Source: a virus. Taken from it: 20,439 nucleotides of DNA. Made by a program: the position numbers and the translations under genes. The notes beneath the pieces were generated by a model. That model made no database searches. It saw only the letters and a program-made list of their open reading frames with translations, and was not told the origin of the DNA. The stretch lies in the IMG/VR virus record IMGVR_UViG_3300042507_001691, positions 1 to 20,439 of that record; one strand, given 5' to 3'. Shown one piece after another: positions 14,737 to 20,439 of this stretch (position 1 is its first letter; each line of letters begins with the position of its first letter).

Positions 14737-15400
14737 GGCGAAGCCTCAGAGACCACGCCGCAGCGGCGTCACGTGCCAGCGACCGCACGGCCTTCTTCAC
14801 TTCGGGCTCAACGCCGGGATCGGCTTCGACGGCCGCAGCCTGCGATGCCAGCCACGCCTCGTAGGACCGCTGGGCCACGACGGCCGAGGTGGCGCTGCCA
14901 TACGCCGGCACGTTTACGGGGCCAACCTCGTACAGGCCAGAAGCCTCAACGATCTCACGGATCGCCTTGCCGCCCTCGTCAGTCGTGAACCGCTCGCCCT
15001 TCTGCGACACGGTAAAAGCGAACGAGCTGCCCCGCAGATTCCGAGAACGCACCAGAGCCAGAACGTCACGACCGGCCGAGGTATCCGGCGGCTCGACCAC
15101 GTACGAGATCCCGCGATCGTCGGCAATGATCTCGAGCGTGCCGGCCGACTCACGGCCCAGCAGCATGTCGCTGTTGTGGTTGTAGTAGCTCAGGATCTCG
15201 CCCTTGCCCCGCTGGCGGTTCAGCACCTTGTCGAAGGCCCCAGGCAAGACTCGTTCCCGAAAGCCGCCGAGATCAAGTGACAGCCGGCTGTAAGGCACCG
15301 CCAGGCCCCGGATCGCCTCGCGCCCACTTGCACGAGTCTCCAGCACCAGCTCGCACTCGGGAGCCTCTTCAACGGTCAGGCAGCGGCGTTCAAGTTCCAT
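14729..15400 (-). CDS. Prohead protease, S78 (HK97 gp4-like)
   Basis: Encodes 223 residues. The ATG at 15400 is preceded by AGGAGG at nine bases, the best ribosome site in the window, and overlaps the portal stop by 11 bases; a start at 15457 inside the portal gene is rejected. The likely catalytic His is His75 (SYYNHNSD) and the Ser is in RGSSFAF (Ser125 or Ser126). RGLAVPYSRL (31-40), FRERVLPGAF (47-56) and LYEVGPVNVPAYG (156-168) are family landmarks. The enzyme cuts the N-terminal domain from capsid subunits during head maturation. Order portal, protease, capsid is standard. Confidence 0.94.
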   Translation of the reverse strand: MELERRCLTVEEAPECELVLETRASGREAIRGLAVPYSRLSLDLGGFRERVLPGAFDKVLNRQRGKGEILSYYNHNSDMLLGRESAGTLEIIADDRGISYVVEPPDTSAGRDVLALVRSRNLRGSSFAFTVSQKGERFTTDEGGKAIREIVEASGLYEVGPVNVPAYGSATSAVVAQRSYEAWLASQAAAVEADPGVEPEVKKAVRSLARDAAAAWSLRLRRV

Positions 15401-16664
15401 CGGTCTGGTCCTCCTCTTCGGCCTGGTCTTCGGTGTCATCGGCCGGGCTGTCTTCAACCTCAGCGGCTGGTGCTGGCGGCTCCTGGCCGACCTTGTCCAA
15501 CGTGGTCATGTTCAACTGCACGAAGTGCTTGTCACCTTCCGGCCCGATGGGGTTAAGGTTCTCGGCCTCGCGGATTTCGTTAATCGTCATCCAGCCGTTT
15601 TGCAGGGCCGACACATAGAAAGCGGCCCGGCTTGTGTGGTCGCCACGCAGCAGCCCGTTGACGTTGTGCTCAGCGAAATACCGCTCGTCGTCAACGATCA
15701 GGTCTCGGCTGATGGCGGCTTCCCACCGCTTGAGGTGCGGCAGCAGGCAGTGCTGCACAAATTCAGTCCCCTGTACTTCAATGTTGCTATACGTCGAGCG
15801 GGTCAGGTCTTGGATCATGTGCGGCGGCACGCGGAACGCCCGGCAGATTTCGATGACCTGATACTGCCTAGTTTCCAAAAACTGGGCCGCCTCGTTACTG
15901 CCGCTGAGCTCGTGGGCTTTCACGCCGTTTGGCAGGACCGCCGTGCGAAACGCCCGGTCCGGGCCGCGGTGCATCCGTTCCCACTGTTCGCGGAGCCGCT
16001 CGGCCGCCTCCACCGGGATGGGGTTGTCAGACTCTAAGATCACGCCAGGCCTGGCCCCCGAGCCAAAGTACGCGCTGCCGTGGGTCTCCAACGCTTGGGC
16101 CAGCCCGATGGCGTTCTGGAAGATCTTGTAGGTCGGGATCGGCTTGATGCCGTCCTCGGTCGTGAACCGCAGGCAGAAGATCTGCGACTGTGAGTAGACC
16201 GTCTGCCGGCCGCTGGGCTCGCGGTACTTGTAGCGGACCGTGCCGTCCTCCAGCCGCTCGCACTCCATGCGGGAACTGTGCAGCGGCCACAGCTCCGAGA
16301 CCGCACCTCGAGCACCTGGGCGGATCTCGGCGTAACTGGCACCGTAGTGCAGATACATGCCGGTCATCCAATCCCGAAACTCCTGGGCCGTCTGCCACGG
16401 GTTGGGCTGCATGTGCAGCAGGCGGTACACCGGGTGCGTCGACGCCTTTGCCTTGCCGCCATTCGGCACCCGCTCATAGACGTGCAGCGGCAGGGCCGAG
16501 ACGGCGTCCGAGATGACCCGGATGCAGGCCGTGTAGGCTGAGCACGCCATGCTGTTGTCAGCGTTGACGCGAATACCAGACGGCGTGCGAGACGGCGAAA
16601 CCTCGGGCCAGTCAATGCCACGCAGGTCGTACAGGCGGTAGTCGGCCAGGGCGTTTTCGGTCAT
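15390..16664 (-). CDS. Portal protein, HK97 family
   Basis: Encodes 424 residues from an ATG at 16664 that overlaps the terminase stop as ATGA. ACIRVISDAVSALPLHVYER (46-65), then HPVYRLLHMQPNPWQTAQEF (about 76-95), and further on FRVPPHMIQDLTRSTYSNIE are standard family segments, the last leading into EFVQHCLLPHLKRWE. The end is strongly acidic (about 25 residues of Asp, Glu, Ala, Pro), which is common in portals. The dodecameric ring is the channel for DNA entry and binds the terminase. Length is normal. Confidence 0.95.
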   Translation of the reverse strand: MTENALADYRLYDLRGIDWPEVSPSRTPSGIRVNADNSMACSAYTACIRVISDAVSALPLHVYERVPNGGKAKASTHPVYRLLHMQPNPWQTAQEFRDWMTGMYLHYGASYAEIRPGARGAVSELWPLHSSRMECERLEDGTVRYKYREPSGRQTVYSQSQIFCLRFTTEDGIKPIPTYKIFQNAIGLAQALETHGSAYFGSGARPGVILESDNPIPVEAAERLREQWERMHRGPDRAFRTAVLPNGVKAHELSGSNEAAQFLETRQYQVIEICRAFRVPPHMIQDLTRSTYSNIEVQGTEFVQHCLLPHLKRWEAAISRDLIVDDERYFAEHNVNGLLRGDHTSRAAFYVSALQNGWMTINEIREAENLNPIGPEGDKHFVQLNMTTLDKVGQEPPAPAAEVEDSPADDTEDQAEEEDQTDGT

Positions 16665-18223
16665 AGCGAGATGATGTCCCAGTTCTGGTTTGGCGTGGTC
16701 GACGTGGCATGCACGCCAGCCGCCATCACCAGGCTCACGATGCCGTCAATCCGCTCGTGGCTTCGCTGCTTGCTTGGCTTTATGTTTTGCCCGTCTGTCT
16801 GAATAGCCACGTTGCCGGCCTGCCAAGTGAGCACCTCGTGCCCTCCGTGCAGCAACTTGCCGCCGACTATCCACGCTTCAACCTGGAGCGACGGGGCCGA
16901 CATGGCCCCATATCCCTGCCCATACCCTACGACTGGAAGCCCGTCCTCTTGCAGAAGCTGCTGCGTCAAATGCGTCGAGTTCCAGCGATCCACGGCGATC
17001 TGGCGAATCGTGTACCGCTTGGCTAGGTCAACTATGTCCCGCCGTACGGCTGAGTAGTCGGTCACGTTTCCCTGCGTGACGTTCAGCAGACCTTTCCGCT
17101 GCCACACGTCATACGGCACCTTGTCCCGCTTCACCCGTTGCTGCAGGTTTTCCTCTGGCACCCAGAAATGAGGCTGCACCCAGAAGGTGCCATCGTCCAG
17201 CGGGAACAGCAGCACGAAGGCCGTGGTGTCGAATGTCGTGGCCAGGTCGAGCCCGGCAAAGCAGACGCGGCCCGTGAGATCCACCGGGCACGGCACGCTG
17301 CCCTTGGCCCAGTTGTGCATGGCAATCCATCGCGTGTCCTGCTCAGTCCAGCAGTTCAGGTACAGTTGCTTGAAGGTGTTTTCGTATGTGGGCATTTCAA
17401 TGGCCCGCTGGCACTCGCTCCGCAGGAAGTCGAGCTTTACCGAAACGCCGAGGTTGGGATTCGCGGCTGCCCACGTTTTCTCGTCCTGCCAATCGGCCGC
17501 AGGATCGGCACAGTAGATGGCCGGCAAAAACGTCTCGTCCTTGATCGCTCCAGTGCGGACAGCCTCGGCATATTTCCACACCTCCCAGCAGACCGACTTC
17601 TTGTCATGCCCCGCCGTTGTCAGTGCCACCGTGAGCGGGTTGCGTCTGGCCCCTTGGCTCGACAGCATCACTTCCCACATCTCACGGTTGCTTACGTGGA
17701 GCTCGTCAAAGATCACAGCGTGGGCTGAAAGCCCGTGCTGAATGCCGGCCTCGGCGGACAACGCCTTGTACGTGGCGTGTGTGGACTCCCGAACGATGGC
17801 GTTGCGATAGACCTTGAGGTGCTGCCGCAGCACCGGCGACTGCTCAACGGCGATCCTTGCGGTATCGAAAACGAGTCGTGCCTGGTCGCGTGACGCAGCA
17901 CACGAATAGACCTCCGCCCCTGGCTCATCCTCGAGCATGCACCTGAGTGCAATGCCAGCCGCCAGCGTGCTCTTCCCATTTTTGCGAGGCAGAGCAAGCA
18001 GCGAAGTGCGTACTTTTCGCCGGCCATTCTCTTCTGCGAACAAGGCCCGCAGGTAATCACGCTGCCACGGCTGCAGCAGAAACGGCTTGCCGCCAAGCTC
18101 GCCCTTGGCGTGAGTCAGGTGCTTCTCAAAGAACCGCACCGCAAGGCACGACGAGCACGCGGTGCACGGCTTATCAGCCGAACATAAGCCGGTCTTCGTC
18201 GTCGTTCGACGCTGCTTGCTCAA
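16661..18223 (-). CDS. terL: Large terminase subunit (ATPase/nuclease)
   Basis: Encodes up to 520 residues. Walker A PRKNGKST is at 79-86, Walker B with catalytic Glu AVIFDE at 169-174, the coupling motif LTTAG at 201-205. The RNase H-like nuclease acids are Asp326 (AGLDLA), Asp412 (AVDRWN) and Asp493 (ERIDGI). The enzyme pumps DNA into the head and cuts it. The start is uncertain: TTG at 18223 has only a weak ribosome site and lies 50 bases inside the small subunit gene; no ATG is available, and the next option is a GTG at 18139. The TTG start would include four cysteines (14, 20, 23, 26) that might form a zinc knuckle. Confidence 0.95.
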   Translation of the reverse strand: MSKQRRTTTKTGLCSADKPCTACSSCLAVRFFEKHLTHAKGELGGKPFLLQPWQRDYLRALFAEENGRRKVRTSLLALPRKNGKSTLAAGIALRCMLEDEPGAEVYSCAASRDQARLVFDTARIAVEQSPVLRQHLKVYRNAIVRESTHATYKALSAEAGIQHGLSAHAVIFDELHVSNREMWEVMLSSQGARRNPLTVALTTAGHDKKSVCWEVWKYAEAVRTGAIKDETFLPAIYCADPAADWQDEKTWAAANPNLGVSVKLDFLRSECQRAIEMPTYENTFKQLYLNCWTEQDTRWIAMHNWAKGSVPCPVDLTGRVCFAGLDLATTFDTTAFVLLFPLDDGTFWVQPHFWVPEENLQQRVKRDKVPYDVWQRKGLLNVTQGNVTDYSAVRRDIVDLAKRYTIRQIAVDRWNSTHLTQQLLQEDGLPVVGYGQGYGAMSAPSLQVEAWIVGGKLLHGGHEVLTWQAGNVAIQTDGQNIKPSKQRSHERIDGIVSLVMAAGVHATSTTPNQNWDIISL

Positions 18224-18632
18224 CGGCCGAGACTCTCGCTAGGGCCGACGCCGTCAGGCCGAACTGCTCTGCAAAACGCAGCATGTGCAGCCGGCTGTCT
18301 TTCTTGCGATACCACGCAGGGTGATTCATAACCCTACCCTTGTCGTCCATGAACGTGGCCCCGTTCTGCTTTAGTTCCGCTTCGGCTTTGACCATGTCGG
18401 CCAAGGCGTCGCAGTACGCAGCCAGGGTGTGCTGATGGCGAAGGCTCATTACCTTGGACGCCTCAAGCATGGGCACGATCCGCTGCCACTCAGCACGGCC
18501 GATGTCGCACAGGTACGCCGGCGGCTCAGGCGTGCCGGTTGGCACCTCAAGGCCGCTGGTATGTGGCCCTCTAACGCGAGCGCCACGCAGCTTAAGGATC
18601 GGCTTAGGCGTAGGCTTACGGCCCTTACCCAT
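18174..18632 (-). CDS. terS: Small terminase subunit, P27 family
   Basis: Encodes 152 residues from an ATG at 18632 that shares one base with the ligase stop (TAATG). The opening MGKGRKPTPKPILKLRGARV and the late segment NHPAWYRKKDSRLHMLRFAE, then QFGLTASALARV, are the signature of the P27 small terminase family. It recognises phage DNA at the packaging start site and hands it to the large subunit, whose gene overlaps its end by 50 bases. P27 terminases often occur with an HNH endonuclease and cos packaging; an HNH gene is present 1.5 kb upstream. Confidence 0.93.
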   Translation of the reverse strand: MGKGRKPTPKPILKLRGARVRGPHTSGLEVPTGTPEPPAYLCDIGRAEWQRIVPMLEASKVMSLRHQHTLAAYCDALADMVKAEAELKQNGATFMDDKGRVMNHPAWYRKKDSRLHMLRFAEQFGLTASALARVSAVEQAASNDDEDRLMFG

Positions 18633-19381
18633 TACGCCACGCGATAGAACGACGGGAACCGTGGCACGCCGGCGTCCGTCAGTTGCTGGTACTTGAACGT
18701 GAACACGGTGCCAACCGCTGGCGGATCACGCCGCAGCGCGTCCGTCAGCCCTGACGATACACGAAACTCCGTGCCGTCTTGCAGGCAGGCCACGATGGCA
18801 CCGACGCAACCAGCATTCCGGCCTGTGCCGCCGTCGTAGCCGACCACGACAGCCTCGGCGTCGCGGAACGTCTTGACCTTAAGCAGCGTGCCGCTCCGCT
18901 TCCGCTCGTAGGCACTGCCGGGCTGCCGCAACATCACGCCCTCGCCGCCCTGGTGCTCGACTCGGGCCAGCTCCTCGAGCAGATCGGCTTGCCCACCGCA
19001 CAGGCGCTGCGGCAAAGCGTACGCTGGCCCGTCGCCTGCAAGAGAGTCACGCAAGGCGGCCAGCCGGTCCTCAAAGCCGCCCAATGCCATCGGGGCATCG
19101 AATGCTGCGTACCGCACCTGCCGCCACTCGGAACCGGCGTCGGGCGACTGCACCAGGCTGACGGTTTCTTGAAACCGGCCGCGGCCCAGCCACAACTCGC
19201 CGTCAAGCGGCTCGCTAGCCGGGAGAGACCGCAAGAACCACTCCGGGGCGTGAAGGAGGTTGCCGGTGCGAGTCCGCAGTTGCCGGCAATCCCAGACAGC
19301 ACGCACGCCGTCGAGCTTCTCGCTCATCCACCAGCCGGCCGGATCGGTGCCGGCCCAAGTCTTGGCAAGCAGCACCGCCAT
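18632..19381 (-). CDS. Minimal ATP-dependent DNA ligase
   Basis: Encodes 249 residues. The ATG at 19381 has GGAGG seven bases upstream and shares one base with the preceding stop (TGATG). The nucleotidyl transfer motifs are clear: SEKLDGVR (20-27, nucleophile Lys22), RTRTGN (36-41), LDGELWLG (59-66), YAAFDAP (91-97), GEGVMLR (146-152) and LLKVKTF (166-172). The last 70 residues form a small OB domain; no extra DNA-binding domain or signal peptide is seen. Size is as in LigE-like or small viral ligases. It seals nicks using ATP. Lying between the primase-polymerase and the terminase, it may repair ends or nicks before or after packaging. Confidence 0.93.
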   Translation of the reverse strand: MAVLLAKTWAGTDPAGWWMSEKLDGVRAVWDCRQLRTRTGNLLHAPEWFLRSLPASEPLDGELWLGRGRFQETVSLVQSPDAGSEWRQVRYAAFDAPMALGGFEDRLAALRDSLAGDGPAYALPQRLCGGQADLLEELARVEHQGGEGVMLRQPGSAYERKRSGTLLKVKTFRDAEAVVVGYDGGTGRNAGCVGAIVACLQDGTEFRVSSGLTDALRRDPPAVGTVFTFKYQQLTDAGVPRFPSFYRVA

Positions 19382-19887
19382 CACGCATCCTCCATGCACA
19401 GCTGGGCCAACGTCACAACCGCTGGGGCACAGTCGCGCGGCGAGATCTTCCACACGTAGGGCTTGCCGCTAGGGTGCCGTGACGGTGGCAGGACCGACTG
19501 GGCAGGCTTGCCGCCAAATCGCACCTCAAAGCCGCCGATCTTTCGCCAGCCGCAGTCCGGCACGGCGTCGGCCAGGCGGAAGATGCGGTGCTCGCCCCTG
19601 CCGCTGCTATACGTCGGCGTCTTGGCGTTGTGCAAGCCAAGCTCCCGAACCAGCCTGCGGCCTTCGGCGTCGTCGTACTCAACGTCGATAAGGCCGCTGC
19701 GGCCCAGCAAGAGCCCAACGTTGTAGCCGCCGTCAAGCCATTCACTGATGCGATCGGGGCACTGCGTCGCCTCTTGGTGCCACGCCAATCCAAGCGGCAT
19801 CTTGCTGCGGCGGCCGACTTTGACGCACGCGGCACCGTGCTCGAGCAGGGCAATCAGATCGGCGTCACATGCAGCGGTAACGGGCAT
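19381..19887 (-). CDS. Stand-alone primase-polymerase (AEP) domain protein
   Basis: Encodes 168 residues from an ATG at 19887 with GGAGAG five bases upstream. The order of motifs fits the bifunctional DNA primase/polymerase N-terminal domain: GGYNVGLLLGRSGLIDVEYD (53-72, with acidic Asp68 and Glu70 as the metal site), SSGRGEHRIF (94-103, with His100), and FGGKPAQSVLPPSRHPSGK (124-142) then PYVW. No helicase or zinc-binding primase part is attached, so it is only the catalytic domain. It could make primers or short fill-in synthesis. It is the first gene of the coupled unit and follows a promoter-like site. Confidence 0.88.
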   Translation of the reverse strand: MPVTAACDADLIALLEHGAACVKVGRRSKMPLGLAWHQEATQCPDRISEWLDGGYNVGLLLGRSGLIDVEYDDAEGRRLVRELGLHNAKTPTYSSGRGEHRIFRLADAVPDCGWRKIGGFEVRFGGKPAQSVLPPSRHPSGKPYVWKISPRDCAPAVVTLAQLCMEDA

Positions 19888-19911
19888 TGAATCTCTCCGT
19901 GAAGGTGCCCA

Positions 19912-19941
19912 ATGGTAGGCAACTCATCATCGGATTTTCAA
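19912..19941 (-). promoter_or_regulatory. Sigma70-like promoter before the primase-polymerase gene
   Basis: On the minus strand TTGAAA (19941-19936, five of six to consensus) and TACCAT (19917-19912, four of six) are 18 bases apart. Transcription would start near 19905, leaving a short leader with GGAGAG before the ATG at 19887. The -10 box is imperfect, so this remains a prediction. Confidence 0.4.
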
Positions 19942-19951
19942 CCCCATCGGC

Positions 19952-19988
19952 GTGCGTTTTGTGCCTGAAAAAGTGGTGCAAAACGCAC
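19952..19988. repeat. Perfect 10-base dyad upstream of the promoter-like site
   Basis: GTGCGTTTTG (19952-19961) and CAAAACGCAC (19979-19988) are exact inverse complements; with two G-U pairs the stem extends by four more bases (TGCC / GGTG), leaving a nine-base loop. It ends 10 bases upstream of the -35 box, a good position for a regulator, but it could also be a packaging or structural signal. There is no T run, so it is not a terminator. Confidence 0.55.
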
Positions 19989-20175
19989 TTTCCAAAGGCA
20001 CGGAAACGGTGCACAGACGCACGCATTCGTCGCGTGCTCAACGCCATTTCCGACCGGCCCAACCACCCGATGCCGGCTGCGACAAGCGGTACGCCGCAAG
20101 CGGTCGCCTACAGGGGCCGTCTATTTCGGCCACGCGTGCGTGCCGCAACCGTGGGGTTTATGTCGGCGCAGGCCC

Positions 20176-20439
20176 CTATGATGCCGATCCCCCCCGGTTT
20201 GTTGCATTTTGCAACAGTCCGGAACGCTCGCGGATGGTTTTGCGCGCGTGGCACGCGGAGCACCGGCACGCACCGTTGGCCAGGTCGTACCGCTCACCAC
20301 CCTGAGCGATGGGCACGATGTGATCGGCGTGGTTGGCTGCGTCCACTCGCCCGCAATCCACACAGGCCCAGGCATCCCTGGTCAGCACAGCCTGCCGCCA
20401 CTTTCTGTGGGCCTTATCGCAGTACCCGCGAGCCGCTGC
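20176..20439 (-). CDS. HNH endonuclease, 5' end cut by window edge
   Basis: The frame is open from the right edge to a TAG at 20178-20176: 87 residues, with the N-terminus missing. The order is RGYCDKAHRKWRQAVLTRDA, CVDCG, ADHIVPIAQGGERYDL, CSACHARKT, which is the usual phage HNH plan: two CxxC pairs to hold zinc and a DHIVP catalytic strand. The last 15 residues (GLLQNATNRGGSAS) go beyond the domain and lie over a hairpin. In HK97-type phages an HNH protein next to the terminase helps DNA cutting at cos ends. A homing-type HNH is an alternative. A GTG at 20388 is not the likely start, since conserved residues lie upstream of it. Confidence 0.9.
   Translation of the reverse strand, partial: AAARGYCDKAHRKWRQAVLTRDAWACVDCGRVDAANHADHIVPIAQGGERYDLANGACRCSACHARKTIRERSGLLQNATNRGGSAS
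20194..20222. repeat. Hairpin in the 3' end of the HNH gene
   Basis: CCGG (20194-20197) and TGTTGCA (20200-20206) pair with TGCAACA (20210-20216) and CCGG (20219-20222) around a TTT loop, with one mismatch and one G-U pair. No T run follows on either strand, so an intrinsic terminator is unlikely. It could be a DNA-protein site or an mRNA 3' structure. Confidence 0.5.

Larger units (their letters stand above)
19888..20175. other. Intergenic control or packaging-site candidate region
   Basis: This is the longest stretch without a convincing gene (288 bases), between the HNH stop and the primase-polymerase start. It holds a promoter-like site (19912-19941), a dyad (19952-19988), and a weak five-base stem (20115-20131, no T run). 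In P27/HNH phages the cos packaging site often lies near these genes, so this region is a candidate, by analogy only. Confidence 0.45.

Noticed and set aside
19865-20062. Minus-strand frame of 65 codons in the gap before the primase-polymerase gene
   Set aside because: Low-complexity, His/Arg/Phe-rich product without a family, lying over the promoter-like site and dyad and overlapping the next start; no clear ribosome site.
20115-20131. Small stem after the HNH gene as a terminator
   Set aside because: Only five base pairs and no T run on the minus strand.
1-20439. CRISPR arrays, tRNAs, insertion sequences, att sites, toxin-antitoxin or defence genes
   Set aside because: I looked on both strands for spaced direct repeats, cloverleaf patterns, transposase or integrase motifs and paired small genes, and saw none that could be supported by eye.

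Overview
The window is the DNA-packaging, head and tail module of a tailed double-stranded DNA phage or prophage of the HK97-fold, long-tailed (siphovirus-like) type. All 27 credible genes lie on the minus strand, so the window reads right to left from packaging, to head, to tail, to accessory genes. No integrase, attachment site, lysis gene, tRNA, CRISPR array or host housekeeping gene is visible, so whether this is a prophage, a free phage or a viral metagenome contig cannot be decided. The sequence is GC-rich. Several genes of unknown function (the 301-, 106-, 931- and 96-residue tail-side proteins and the second tail-tube-like protein) remind me of proteins in phages and prophages of Planctomycetota. 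That host guess is from memory and is weak.

Layout, right to left. An HNH endonuclease gene runs off the right edge (20439-20176). A 288-base intergenic stretch follows, with a dyad and a plausible promoter. Next come a stand-alone primase-polymerase (AEP) domain protein, a minimal ATP-dependent DNA ligase, the P27-type small terminase, the large terminase, the portal and the S78-type prohead protease. A 58-residue zinc-ribbon protein, too short for usual gene cut-offs, sits between protease and capsid gene. The HK97-type major capsid protein is followed by a strong intrinsic terminator. Beyond it lie a GT-A-like glycosyltransferase, a small connector-side protein, the gp6-like connector, an unknown 135-residue protein, the head-tail adaptor, an unusually long HK97 gp10-like protein and a DUF3168-like tail completion protein. 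The tail genes are two tail-tube-like proteins, a G/T-like pair of tail-assembly chaperones, the 595-residue tape measure, four tail-tip or fibre-side proteins (one a 931-residue protein with six GGxGY-type repeats and a Cys-rich end), a small Cys-containing protein, a mini HExxH metallopeptidase, a small unknown protein and a calcineurin-like phosphoesterase that runs off the left edge.

The genes form one tightly coupled transcription unit: seven junctions are ATGA four-base overlaps and five are TAATG or TGATG one-base overlaps. The only candidate internal control points are the promoter-like site before the primase-polymerase gene and the terminator after the capsid gene, which probably lets the capsid be made in excess of the proteins encoded after it.

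I see no clear new defence system. The parts most worth a second look are the HNH / primase-polymerase / ligase group beside the terminase, the glycosyltransferase embedded in the head module, the nested zinc-ribbon gene, the repeat protein at the tail tip, and the two edge genes, which are easily missed or mis-sized because they are open at the window ends.
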